Assembly (NCBI RefSeq): GCF_000283515.1
Contig: NC_015976.1
Location: forward strand, 2,108,001-2,172,000
DNA: 64,000 bases
DNA from: Sphingobium sp. SYK-6
Lineage (GTDB): Bacteria; Pseudomonadota; Alphaproteobacteria; Sphingomonadales; Sphingomonadaceae
Direction of reading: 5' to 3'
Shown here: in pieces, positions 36,251 through 45,081 of the stretch
How positions within the stretch are numbered: position 1 is the stretch's first letter
Layout: the number at the start of each line of letters is the position of its first letter
The notes under the pieces: generated by a model
What the model was told of the DNA's origin: nothing
The model's database searches: none
What the model saw: the letters and a program-made list of their open reading frames with translations, nothing else
Position numbers and translations under genes: made by a program

Positions 36251-36529
36251 ATGCGGACGACCCAACAGTTCAGCGTGACGCTGCCGAACGACTTGGCGGC
36301 GCAGGTGCGCGACAAGGTGGCGTCGAGCGAATATGCCAGCGAGAGCGAAGTCATTGGCGACGGGCTGCGCGCGCTCGATGCACCGGACCGGGCCGTGGAG
36401 CAATGGCTGCGCAACGAGGTCGTCCCTGCCTAGGACGCCTATCGGGCCAATCCCTCGCGCGGGATTCCACTCGAAGACGTGCGCGTCGGGCTAGCAGAAC
36501 AGCACAAGCGGGTGACCAAGCGCAGCTGA
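36251..36529 (+). pseudogene. parD: ParD-type antitoxin gene with in-frame TAG
   Basis: ATG 36251 opens a ribbon-helix-helix antitoxin: QQFSVTLPNDLAAQVRDKVA, then YASESEVIGDGLRALDAPDR. It stops at TAG 36431-36433 after EQWLRNEVVPA. The same frame continues for 31 codons (DAYRANPSRGIPLEDVRVGL and on) to TGA 36527-36529, which looks like the natural end of ParD. The TAG probably replaces a Tyr codon. The shortened product keeps its DNA-binding part but lacks most of the toxin-binding tail. Confidence 0.7.
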
Positions 36530-36531
36530 AC

Positions 36532-36625
36532 GTGGCCCATTCCATCATCGTCACGCCGGAAGCGCGTGACCATGTTGATGCCATCTGCGACTTTATCGCC
36601 GCTGCCGCGCCGCCAGCGCAGCGGT
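36532..36625 (+). pseudogene. parE: ParE-type toxin fragment, truncated
   Basis: GTG 36532 starts 2 bases after the parD stop. The first 31 codons (AHSIIVTPEARDHVDAICDF and on) match the beginning of ParE toxins. Homology ends at the border of the convergent subtilase gene, whose stop begins at 36626. The active-site part is gone, so the toxin is dead. The sharp end suggests a recombination junction. Confidence 0.6.
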
Positions 36626-39127
36626 TTAGCCTTCGATCTCGACGTCGATCAGCGTCGGAATGGCCGCTTCGATCGGAGTGTAGAGATCGATTTCCGCTTC
36701 CGGCGTCTCAAGACTGACGATCAGGGCGTAACGCGCTTTGTCGTTGAAGCGCTTGAGCCCGGTTCGCTCCCGCCACCAGCCGGTGATCGGGTGGATATAG
36801 AGCATGTTCCGCGCGGCCAGCTCGACGGCCGGGCCTTCCCAAATATCGACGTGCAGCGATCCGGCCGAGATGGTACGCTCGCCAAACAGCCAACCATCAT
36901 TGTTTTCGCTGACCGGCCGCGAGTCATTCTCCGCACGCCCTTCGGCGTTGTTCCTGCGCAGGAAGTTCGCGGTGGTTTCGCGCGACCGCTTCAAGTCGAA
37001 CCGCAGGCCGAAGGACTGATAACGAGCCGGGTCGATGGCCGTGGCGAAGCTGGGATTGGGCTCGATGAAATAGGAGAGCGTTACCTTCAGCCGCACGCGC
37101 AGATTGTCGAGTTCTTCAAGAATCTGGCGTGGCCAGGGCAGCGGATAGACATGGGCCTCGTGGAAGCGGATGCCTGACGCTTCCTTGCGAAAGGGCTGAA
37201 TCTCTCTTTGCGCGACAAGGGCGAGATCGTTAATCATGGAGGCGCGAGCCCGGGCGAGGTCGGGAAGGCCATATCCATAGCGGCGGAGACAATCCGCTTT
37301 GTCGCGTTTAGCGGCGCAGGCCGCGATGGCCTCGGTCATGGGTGGCGTCCAGCGCGCGCTATGGACCATCAGCGCCCGGATGGTCTCGGGCCAATAATCA
37401 GGGTGGTCCGCCGCGATCTGCGCGGCTAAGCGCGCCGCCTGCGCCGTGGCGGCACTGGTGGCCCAGAAGCTGTCGAGCGGACGCTGACCGACATCGCGCG
37501 CGGTGGTGAGAAGCGAAAGGGAGTCGAGGCCGGCAATCGCTTCGGTTTTGGCGGGGCTGATCGCCCTGTTGCCCGCCTCGAATACGAGGTCGGGCTTGAA
37601 CGGCGATTGGCCGGCGCGCCAGAGATAGGAGGTGCGGCTATAGGGGCTTCCGGCGCCGACCGCCGCCATCGGCGTCCAGTCCTCATAGCCGGCCTCCGCG
37701 ATCTGGCTCTTTTCGGTGTAGCCGCCGATCGCCAGCGCGTTCCAAGCCTGACAGGGATCTTCCGCCGGGAAGGCGTCGGCATCCGCGATCTCCGCCGGAT
37801 TGGCGTGGTCGGGGACGTTGCCCGCCGCGAGGACGATGAGCCGCTTGGGCGACGGGTTTTCCTGACCCTCGGATTCGGCGCCGGCCGCGGCCTGGTCAAT
37901 GGCGGCACTCCATGCGGTCGCCTCGGCGCCGCTGCGTCCGCCATTGGTAACGGCCATGCAGAACAGGCGCGCGCGGTCGGGGTTTTGGATTTCGGCGCGT
38001 GCGATGGCGCCTTGGGTGATGGGACCGTAAGCGTGCGGGTCGTTCGCGGGAAAGCCTGCGGGCGGCAGGATTTTGACCGATTCCAGTCGGTGCATGAGGC
38101 GTCGCTGTTCCTGATCGGCCAAGGGCGCCACGAGGTCGCCGTGCAGCGCCAGGCCCGCCATGCCGGTGCCGTGGCCGGAGCCGGGCGCATGATCGTCGCC
38201 GCCCCAGTCGGGATCGACGCTCAACAGGTCTTCGACCGCGAGGGCGGGCTCGATGAGCGGATGGGCGCGATTGACGCCGGTATCGAGGAGGCAGATGGCC
38301 GGCGCCTCGCGGCCGGGCCAGATGGTCCGTTCGGCGAGGTCGTCGATGAAGGCTTGTGCTTCGTCACGCAGGTCGTGGGTGAAGACGTGGGGATTGTCGC
38401 TCGCGCGCCGCAGCTCGGCGATGCTACCCGTCGCAAACAGCAGCAACTCGATCGCGGCGCGGCGGCCATAGACCGGAACGACGATGGTTTCGGGAAAGCG
38501 CAGGAAGGTGTCGTCCTCGCCGACATGGAGCCCGAGCTGTGCGGCGGCTTCGAGAACGCGGTCAACCCGGTCGCGGAAGCACCACAGCGACCACCACATT
38601 TCCGCCTGGGGGTCTTCGGGCAATGCTGAGGGATCGTCCCGCCAGAAGGTGCGGATGCGCGCTTCGCGGATATGCTCGATCGTCTCGACGCGAGTTTTCC
38701 CTTTGGGCGAGCCGGTACGCTCGTTGAGCGGCCCGAAAGTGTAATCTTGGAACACCGCTTCGAGCGTGTCGCGCATGTCGTCGGGCACGAACAAGGCGAT
38801 CCGGCGCGCGCCTTGTTCGGTGAACGTCACGGCGCCTTGCCGGGTTTTTTCCCGCGTGCGTTCGAGCGTGGTCGGGCCGGCTTGCGGCGACAATTCCACC
38901 TCAAGGAAAGTGCCATCGGGTGGCGCTAGGGGCGGAGCGCCATCCGGGACCTGCCGGACCTGCTCGGCGTGCTGAAAAGCCGAAGCGAGTTCGGCGATCA
39001 ATCGCTGGCCGTGGTCCTGGCGAATGCGGATGAGCGGGCGCTGCCGGGCATTGCTGCCCGGCGACTTGAAAGCCACGCTGTGAGCAAGTCTCGATATGTC
39101 GAGATGCGGTCGATCGTGCTGGGCCAC
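36626..39127 (-). CDS. ietS: IetS-like subtilisin-family (S8) protease, 833 aa
   Basis: The catalytic triad is visible: Asp in ICLLDTGVNRAHPL (about 280), His in GSGHGTGMAGLAL (about 318) and Ser in WATSAATAQAARL (about 557). About 200 residues of N-terminal extension and 250 of C-terminal sequence flank the domain. No signal peptide is seen, so it is cytoplasmic. It starts with GTG 3 bases after the stop of the AAA ATPase gene and is coupled to it. This pair is the IetAS arrangement, known from plasmid-incompatibility work in Agrobacterium and as an anti-phage system. Confidence 0.8.
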   Translation of the reverse strand: MAQHDRPHLDISRLAHSVAFKSPGSNARQRPLIRIRQDHGQRLIAELASAFQHAEQVRQVPDGAPPLAPPDGTFLEVELSPQAGPTTLERTREKTRQGAVTFTEQGARRIALFVPDDMRDTLEAVFQDYTFGPLNERTGSPKGKTRVETIEHIREARIRTFWRDDPSALPEDPQAEMWWSLWCFRDRVDRVLEAAAQLGLHVGEDDTFLRFPETIVVPVYGRRAAIELLLFATGSIAELRRASDNPHVFTHDLRDEAQAFIDDLAERTIWPGREAPAICLLDTGVNRAHPLIEPALAVEDLLSVDPDWGGDDHAPGSGHGTGMAGLALHGDLVAPLADQEQRRLMHRLESVKILPPAGFPANDPHAYGPITQGAIARAEIQNPDRARLFCMAVTNGGRSGAEATAWSAAIDQAAAGAESEGQENPSPKRLIVLAAGNVPDHANPAEIADADAFPAEDPCQAWNALAIGGYTEKSQIAEAGYEDWTPMAAVGAGSPYSRTSYLWRAGQSPFKPDLVFEAGNRAISPAKTEAIAGLDSLSLLTTARDVGQRPLDSFWATSAATAQAARLAAQIAADHPDYWPETIRALMVHSARWTPPMTEAIAACAAKRDKADCLRRYGYGLPDLARARASMINDLALVAQREIQPFRKEASGIRFHEAHVYPLPWPRQILEELDNLRVRLKVTLSYFIEPNPSFATAIDPARYQSFGLRFDLKRSRETTANFLRRNNAEGRAENDSRPVSENNDGWLFGERTISAGSLHVDIWEGPAVELAARNMLYIHPITGWWRERTGLKRFNDKARYALIVSLETPEAEIDLYTPIEAAIPTLIDVEIEG

Positions 39128-39130
39128 AGG

Positions 39131-40126
39131 TCAGTGTTTCGCGGAGAAAGCGGTGCGCATCGCTTGGCGCTCGGCGAGGCGAGCGGTGATGTCGGGTGTG
39201 GTTATCTGGTCGCGCTGGTCGAGGATGGCCGCCTTAACCGCTTCGTCGGCCGCGCGCGCGATCTCGGCCTGGCTGAGGCCGCGCGCCGCTTTTTCGATGA
39301 CGGACCATGCCAATCGGGGATATTTCAACGGCTTGAGGTTTGCTTTGACCACTGCTCGCACCTGTTCGGCGGAAGGCATTTCGAACTCGATCACGTCGTC
39401 GAAGCGGCGCAGCAAAGCGCGATCGAGCAACTCGGGGTGATTGGTGGCCGCGACGAGCGGACTATCGGTGGCACTCTTTTCCTCCATGAACTGAAGGAAA
39501 CTGTTGAGGACGCGGCGCATCTCGGCAACGTCGTTGGAGGCGGTCCGATGCCCGCCAACGGCATCGAACTCATCGAACAGATAGACCGCGCGGCGGCGAA
39601 GGGTCTCGTCGAACACGAGTCTGAGCTTGGCCGCGGTTTCGCCCATGAAGCGGGTAATGAGTGCTTCCAGTCTTATGATGTAGAGCGGCAGCTTCAACTC
39701 GCTGGCGAGTGCCTCGGCGGTCATGGTCTTGCCCGATCCGGGCGGACCCACGAACAGGAGCCGGCGGTTGGGCGCTTTGCCATGCTCGCGCAGCCAGTCG
39801 CGTCGCCGCTGCTGGAGAATAGCATTATCGAGCCGCTGCGAGACGGCGGCGGGCAGGATCACGTCGGCGAGCGTTACGGTGGGCTCGCGAAGGTCGAGAA
39901 GACCTTCAAGATCACCGCGCGGGCGGGCGAAAGCGATCGGAATGGATGGGCTGACGCCTCGCGCTGCGCGTGCGGTATCGACCGCGGCGCGCAAGTCGTT
40001 GGCGGTGTCCCGGCGACCCTGTCGGGCCTCGGCGGCGGCCACCTGCAACGCGATCGAGTAGAACTGCTCGTCGTCGCCTTCGGCTCGACTGCGCAGCATC
40101 GCCAGTATCTGCTTGGCATTAGACAT
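39131..40126 (-). CDS. ietA: IetA-like AAA+ ATPase, 331 aa
   Basis: ATG 40126 begins MSNAKQILAML; upstream in-frame sequence is not protein-like. Walker A GPPGSGKT lies at 127-134, Walker B VYLFDEFDAV at 181-190, sensor-1 AATNH follows, and DRALLRRFDD gives the arginine-finger region. The N-terminal 100 residues are an adaptor-like helical part. With the subtilase it forms a two-gene IetAS module. In that module the ATPase is thought to recognise the trigger and control the protease (family knowledge, not shown here). Confidence 0.8.
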   Translation of the reverse strand: MSNAKQILAMLRSRAEGDDEQFYSIALQVAAAEARQGRRDTANDLRAAVDTARAARGVSPSIPIAFARPRGDLEGLLDLREPTVTLADVILPAAVSQRLDNAILQQRRRDWLREHGKAPNRRLLFVGPPGSGKTMTAEALASELKLPLYIIRLEALITRFMGETAAKLRLVFDETLRRRAVYLFDEFDAVGGHRTASNDVAEMRRVLNSFLQFMEEKSATDSPLVAATNHPELLDRALLRRFDDVIEFEMPSAEQVRAVVKANLKPLKYPRLAWSVIEKAARGLSQAEIARAADEAVKAAILDQRDQITTPDITARLAERQAMRTAFSAKH

Positions 40127-40458
40127 TGAATCTACTCGATTTCTTCCGCACGCAATTTTCCCCCATCGTTCCTGATTCGATAACGCAAACGCCAACGGAA
40201 TTGAAGAACAAGCTGTTGCGGGATGCGACATTTGCAGCCCAGTCGCGTCGATTTGCTCGGCGAAGGGTTGGGCGGATATGCTCCCTCGTCGAGTAGCAAT
40301 AGTCGTCGGCGTAACCATAAATTCGCGCGGAAAGGTGACAAGTTTCATCTTTCTCTCGTTGGAGGTGGGCCGCGAATGTCGCTATTTCGGCTTCTTGCCG
40401 CGTAACGTTCAACTTCGAAGCCAGGGGGACGGGCCGTAGCCCATCCCCCCGGTCCCGA
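40127..40458. other. Intergenic region between IetA and ParB
   Basis: These 332 bases hold the presumed ietA promoter and the 3' end of the parB transcript. A strong stem lies at 40424-40434 with 40439-40449 (one mismatch, loop CGTA). No supported gene was found; the open frames lack a good start. Confidence 0.45.
40424..40449 (-). terminator. Hairpin after ParB, minus strand
   Basis: On the minus strand the stem has arms GGGGGA-T-GGGC and GCCC-G-TCCCCC with a TACG loop, 10 bases after the ParB stop. No T run follows. Confidence 0.6.
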
Positions 40459-42501
40459 TCAGGCAGCCTGGGAGATCTGATCGTCGTTGTCGGCGTCGAC
40501 GATCCCATTCGGTGATGCATCACGATCATCGCCCGATGCGCCCTGTTCACCAGCGATTTCGGCAGGGCCAAAGCGCATGGCTTCCGGAAGCCATGCAAGC
40601 GCCCGTTCCTTAATCTCGGGTTCGATGATGACGTCGCCTCCGAAAAGCCGCTCGGCCGAGGCCGAAAGATCGTGCTTCTTGGAACCGGCGTAGCGCGATT
40701 GCAGCTCCAGTCCGCCGATCTCCTGGAACAGGCTGAGAATGGCGGGCTTGGTCAGCTTGTCGAAGTAGGTGAGCGCGGTTGGCCGCCACCAGGCCGCGAC
40801 ATCGATCTCGAGCTTCGTTCCGAGGTGATCGAGGAAGGTTGCTTCGCGGCGGCCGATCGGGACGGCCTGCAGCGTGCGCGCGATCGCCCAGCCTAGCCAG
40901 GCTGCACGCGCCTCATCGGGGAGAGCGCAGAAGGCGTCGTAGCGATCCGCGATGGCCTGGTGATTGACCCAGCTCCGGTCGAGCGCTTCGTCGAGCTTCG
41001 TCCATTCCGCCACAGCGGCCGTTTCCGGCTTGAAGTCGGCGAGGAGACGGGCGGGAGCCGAGGCGCGGAGATCGCTCGGAATGTCGAAGGACGAGAAGCG
41101 GCATTCGCGATCGACCATGATGAAGGTGCCCAGATTCAGCGCGAACGCCGGATTGCTGGCAACATGAACCGCCAGCAGTTCGGTTTTCATCATCGCCAGC
41201 ATTTCGCGCAGGCGCTGGCTCATCACCGGGCCGATGATTCGCGCTTCGTCCTGGCCAGCCTCTCCGGCGAGGATTTCGCCGTCGGTTTCGCCATCCTCGA
41301 GACTTGCATCCTCGTCATCTTCACCCTCTTCGTCGGTGGCGACGGGCGCGACGAACAGTTCCTGGTGAATATGCGGCTGACCGTCCGGCCCGATCACGAG
41401 ATAGGCGAGCACGCTCGCCTTCTGCTCGGCATCGACGATCGGCTCGCGTTCGACGATGGTGGACAGTTCGGTCTGGAGGGCGGTGTAGCGATTCTGGTCC
41501 TCCTCGTCTGGCTCGCAGCCTTCTTCCTCGAGTTCGGCTTCCAGTTCGGCCAGTTCCTCCCTGATTTCCAGCTTGCGCTGTTCCTGCTCCTCGCTGAGCG
41601 CCGGCGCCTCGACCGGCAAAGGCGTCAGGGCGTAGGTATCCATATAGGGGACGCGCGTGTTGGCGACGGGACGGACCTCGGCAAAGCCTTCCCGCTCGCG
41701 CAACATGTCCGCTTCGGCGGCGAGTTTCATCATCGCAAGCTCGTCGACGATATGGGTGTCGATCCAGCGTTCGTCGTCCGCGTCCGAATAAAGATCGGCA
41801 TCCTCGATCCGCCCGCCGGCAGCTGTGTAAGCATCACGGCCGACCAGCAAGACGCGGGGGTCGTTGCCGCGATAGCTATAGTCCTTGATGCGGCGGCGAA
41901 TTTCACTGACGGAATTGCCGGCGTAGCTCTCTGAGAGCATGTCCCAGATCGCTTTCTGGCGGGCGCTGTCAGCCGTGGTGCAATAGGCCTTGGCGACATC
42001 GAGCGTGATCTCGCCATTCTCGAGTGCCTCGAAGATCGGCTCGGCAAGGTTAGCGAGACGCAGGCGGCCCATCACGAAGCGTTCGGTGAGCCCGAACCGC
42101 TTGGCGACGTCGGCCGCCGTCTTGCCCTCGACCTCGATGATATCCCTGAAGGCGCGGCATTCCTCGCCCGGCCCCATCGGAAGCCGCTCGAAATTTTCAA
42201 CGAGGCTGACCTCGCGGCCATTCCTGGCGTTGTCGAGGACCAGGACGGGGATCGCATGATCGGCCGGCAGGCTGCCCTTTTCGATCAGGCGATGCACGGC
42301 ATCTAGGCGGCGACCGCCGGCGGTGATCCGGTAGTGGCCCTTCTTGCGCGAGACCGGCACGCCGACCAGATTCTGGATGAGGCCGTGGGCGAGGATGCTG
42401 GCTTCCAGTTCCGCGTCGGCATCCGTATCGGTGCGGGTCCGGACATTGACGGGCGATTTGGTGAGATTGGCAGCGGGTACGGGAATGGGAGTCTGGGACA
42501 T
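40459..42501 (-). CDS. parB: Large ParB/Spo0J-type DNA-binding protein, 680 aa
   Basis: ATG 42501 has GGAGAA upstream. The N-terminal ParB CTPase region has LIQNLVGVPVSRKKGHYRIT, AGGRRLDAVHRLIE, and SLVENFERLPMGPGEE (the ENxxR-type motif). A helix-turn-helix follows: KTAADVAKRFGLTERFVMGR. The protein is about twice the usual ParB length, with a long acidic coiled-coil middle (LEIREELAELEAELEEE, then EEGEDDEDASLEDG). No ParA is adjacent. Such long ParB proteins are common on alphaproteobacterial conjugative elements, perhaps as regulators or nucleoid-like factors. A purine-rich leader (genome 42538-42561) precedes it. Confidence 0.85.
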   Translation of the reverse strand: MSQTPIPVPAANLTKSPVNVRTRTDTDADAELEASILAHGLIQNLVGVPVSRKKGHYRITAGGRRLDAVHRLIEKGSLPADHAIPVLVLDNARNGREVSLVENFERLPMGPGEECRAFRDIIEVEGKTAADVAKRFGLTERFVMGRLRLANLAEPIFEALENGEITLDVAKAYCTTADSARQKAIWDMLSESYAGNSVSEIRRRIKDYSYRGNDPRVLLVGRDAYTAAGGRIEDADLYSDADDERWIDTHIVDELAMMKLAAEADMLREREGFAEVRPVANTRVPYMDTYALTPLPVEAPALSEEQEQRKLEIREELAELEAELEEEGCEPDEEDQNRYTALQTELSTIVEREPIVDAEQKASVLAYLVIGPDGQPHIHQELFVAPVATDEEGEDDEDASLEDGETDGEILAGEAGQDEARIIGPVMSQRLREMLAMMKTELLAVHVASNPAFALNLGTFIMVDRECRFSSFDIPSDLRASAPARLLADFKPETAAVAEWTKLDEALDRSWVNHQAIADRYDAFCALPDEARAAWLGWAIARTLQAVPIGRREATFLDHLGTKLEIDVAAWWRPTALTYFDKLTKPAILSLFQEIGGLELQSRYAGSKKHDLSASAERLFGGDVIIEPEIKERALAWLPEAMRFGPAEIAGEQGASGDDRDASPNGIVDADNDDQISQAA

Positions 42502-42675
42502 GGGTTTCTCCATTGGTGCGGCTCGCTCATCGAACCGCCCATCCCCTCTTCCTCCCCTCTTGCTGCGTCGGGCCGGGACGGCACGAGACAGGATCGCAGG
42601 CGACATGGATTGTCAGCGAGGGAAGCGCTCATGCGCTCGTGGCAGCGAACAGGTTTTTACGCATTGTCATGATCG

Positions 42676-43605
42676 TCACGCCGCGCGCGGCATGTCCTCG
42701 AGCACCTCCGCCCAGTCATTATGAGGAACGGGGGGCCATGGGCTGAACACCTCCAGACCGCTATGCTGATGGACTAGCCGGATCTGGCGGCTCGCTTTCC
42801 ATCCCGCCACATCCCTGTCGAAGAGCAGCACGAGGCGTTCCAGTCGGCTGGGCAGCAGGACATGCGCAGCGCGTTCGGTGCCGAGCGTTGCCCAGACCGG
42901 GATTCGATGAAGGCGCATCGCAGCGAGCGCCGTTTCGATTCCTTCGGCAAGGCCAAGAATAGTGGTTGCAGGCGCTAGCTGCACGGCGCCGCGGCCAGGA
43001 CGTCCGAGCATCATTCGCGGGTCGGTCAGATCATTGGCTTTCACGGCCGCTACGGGATCCAGAAAGGTGCGATGAATGGCAACGATCCGATGGCCCTCGC
43101 GGACTGCGGCGATGAGCGCAGGTCGAAAGACTGCAGTCCTCCCCCGCCCCAACGGCGTGCGCGGGTTGTAGCGAAGGTCGCGCCAGGGCGGCATGAGGAA
43201 ACGGTTGGCGAGATAAGCTTCGGCGGGCGTGCCGGCGATTGGATTGGAGGCATCCCAGACACGCAGCGCCGGCCCGGATCCGGTTTGAAAGGGGCGGTGC
43301 TTGATCGATGAGATCGGGGCGCCTCGCTCGGGCAGGTCCAGGTGAAGGCGGCGGATAGCCCGCAAGACGGCGATCGTGTCGCAGCCTGCGAAGCATTTGA
43401 ACAGCAGGGCGGAGTCGCCGACGCGAATGGAGAGGCTAGGGTCATGATCGTCATGGGCGGGGCAGAGACAAAGCCCCTGGCCGCCGCTCCACCTGCCGCC
43501 GAGACGTTTGACGAGATTTGCGCCCGCTGCCTCGATTTCTTGCAGCCGCAGCGAGTCGGCACATAGCGCGTTGCGGCGATGCCGGTCAGGTTGGACATTG
43601 CTCAT
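42676..43605 (-). CDS. CHC2 zinc-finger/Toprim primase-like protein (DUF7146 type), 309 aa
   Basis: An N-terminal zinc finger of primase type (CLCPAHDDHDPSLSIR, then LLFKCFAGC) is followed by a middle domain. A Toprim fold comes next, with GLAEGIETALAAM (catalytic Glu) and LVLLFDRDVAGWKA (the DxD pair). These are the features of small plasmid and phage primase-like proteins that act in replication initiation. It lies upstream of ParB in the same direction. There is no helicase domain. Confidence 0.8.
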   Translation of the reverse strand: MSNVQPDRHRRNALCADSLRLQEIEAAGANLVKRLGGRWSGGQGLCLCPAHDDHDPSLSIRVGDSALLFKCFAGCDTIAVLRAIRRLHLDLPERGAPISSIKHRPFQTGSGPALRVWDASNPIAGTPAEAYLANRFLMPPWRDLRYNPRTPLGRGRTAVFRPALIAAVREGHRIVAIHRTFLDPVAAVKANDLTDPRMMLGRPGRGAVQLAPATTILGLAEGIETALAAMRLHRIPVWATLGTERAAHVLLPSRLERLVLLFDRDVAGWKASRQIRLVHQHSGLEVFSPWPPVPHNDWAEVLEDMPRAA

Positions 43606-43735
43606 GCCATCATATCCCTGAACGGCCGGGGACGACGTTCGCGGGGGAATCGAGGTGCAGTGGAGCGGGGATCAGATCTGGCTCTGATTTGGCGATAGCG
43701 CTGGAGATGCCGGTCAGCTTGCGAGAGCAAACCGT

Positions 43736-44017
43736 TCAAGACGCACGCTCCTCTTCAAAACGGTGTATTGCGCGCAGCAGGTGTCGGCGCACCGTTGCAG
43801 CGGATAGATCAAGCCGGATCGCGATATCATCGACCGGACATTTCTCGATGAAATAGAGTTCGAGTATCCGTCGGCCAGGTTCCGGTTCGGAGCGGATGAT
43901 GCGCCGCAGGCATCGTGTGTCTTCACGCAACTCTCTTGCGGATCGCCGCCTGGTTCGCATGCGCGACAGAATTGCGGATACAGCTTGAACCATTTTGGTT
44001 GGGGTCCGGGGAGGCAT
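43736..44017 (-). CDS. Sigma-70 region-4-like helix-turn-helix protein, 93 aa
   Basis: The C-terminal 60 residues (DTRCLRRIIRSEPEPGRRIL, ELYFIEKCPVDDIAIRLDLS, AATVRRHLLRAIHRFEEE) have the spacing of a sigma region-4 or LuxR-type HTH. The start is uncertain: ATG 44017 is chosen, but TTG 44095 extends the frame and no strong ribosome site is seen. It is divergent from the LuxR gene, sharing a 230-base control region with a perfect inverted repeat. Confidence 0.5.
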   Translation of the reverse strand: MPPRTPTKMVQAVSAILSRMRTRRRSARELREDTRCLRRIIRSEPEPGRRILELYFIEKCPVDDIAIRLDLSAATVRRHLLRAIHRFEEERAS

Positions 44018-44115
44018 GGCGCAGCTCACGATGTCGTTGAAATCCGGGCGTAAGCCCGCTTCTCGCCTCACTCTCCCCTTCCGGTTCACGACCAATTTGC
44101 GTCCGTGAAATGAGG

Positions 44116-44140
44116 GTTGTTACCCTGTTGAAGTAACAAC
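44116..44140. promoter_or_regulatory. Inverted repeat between the HTH gene and luxR
   Basis: Perfect 8-bp arms GTTGTTAC (44116-44123) and GTAACAAC (44133-44140) with a 9-base spacer lie 107 bases before luxR. Position and symmetry fit a LuxR-type operator (lux-box-like), but the sequence does not match the classical lux box. Confidence 0.5.
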
Positions 44141-44247
44141 TAAATTTTTGCTTTGCAGCATTTTTGATAGGACTTCGGGCCCGACGGTTCTTGAGCGGCG
44201 ACCGGCGGACAAGGCTATTTCGCGGCCCGCTCCAGAAGGAGCCAGAC

Positions 44248-45003
44248 ATGCTACATTCCCAGGAATATCAGTCCATCATTGAGGCCTTTTACGACGCGAG
44301 GGACAATCAGGACATTCAAGGTGTTCTTGAACATCTCACCTATTTCCTGGGCTTCCGGCATTTCGCGATCGGGCATCATGTCGATCTTCTCAATCCACCA
44401 TCCACGTCCTTCGGTGTCTCGAACTACACGCCTGGCTGGCTCAGCGAAGTCTTCCATGAGGGTTACTATATGGATGATCCCATCCATTTCCTGTGCAACG
44501 GCCGAAATACAGGTTTTATCTGGCCGGATCCCCATCTGTTGAAGCGCTTGAATGAGCGGCACCGACATATCCTCGAGCGGGGCGCGCTGCGCAATTTCCA
44601 GGCCGGCTATACGATCCCCGTCCATCTTCCTGGCGAATATTCAGGAAGCTGCACATTCGCCACGCCCTTGTCGGGACATATCTCACGGGAAGTGCTGCCT
44701 GCCGCCTTCTACGCAGCTTCTCATGCGTTCGAGGCAATGCGGCGCCAGGCCCGCATGGCCGCGGGACTGAGCGTTGAACCCCCTCCGGAGATCACGCCAC
44801 GACAGCGGGAAGTCGTGTTGCTGTTGGGGCAAGGCAAGAGCTACGCGGAAATGGGAGATATCCTCGGAATTTCCGGGAATACGGCCCATCAGCACTGCAA
44901 GGCGGTGTTTCGCTCATACGGCAACATCCAGCGGTGCAATCTGATCGCCCGCGTGCTGTTCGACGGTCTCGCCAGCTTCCCGGAGATGCTCCGAAAGCAC
45001 TAG
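44248..45003 (+). CDS. luxR: LuxR-family quorum-sensing regulator, 251 aa
   Basis: ATG 44248 follows AAGGAG. The N-terminal autoinducer-binding domain has YTPGWLSEVFHEGYYMDDPI (the WxxxYxxxxxxxxDP pattern). The C-terminal HTH has TPRQREVVLLLGQGKSYAEM and ISGNTAHQHCKAVFRSYG. It lies 78 bases upstream of luxI in the same direction, so this is a complete AHL circuit. Confidence 0.9.
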   Translation: MLHSQEYQSIIEAFYDARDNQDIQGVLEHLTYFLGFRHFAIGHHVDLLNPPSTSFGVSNYTPGWLSEVFHEGYYMDDPIHFLCNGRNTGFIWPDPHLLKRLNERHRHILERGALRNFQAGYTIPVHLPGEYSGSCTFATPLSGHISREVLPAAFYAASHAFEAMRRQARMAAGLSVEPPPEITPRQREVVLLLGQGKSYAEMGDILGISGNTAHQHCKAVFRSYGNIQRCNLIARVLFDGLASFPEMLRKH

Positions 45004-45081
45004 CAATACCCAGTTCCGGTCATAGGAGTTTGTTGTTCATCGCACCGATGATGCCCTTTCCACCAACGAAGGAGCATCATC

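Noticed and set aside
38969..40129. A 386-codon plus-strand frame
   Set aside because: Opposite the IetA-like gene, whose Walker motifs are clear.
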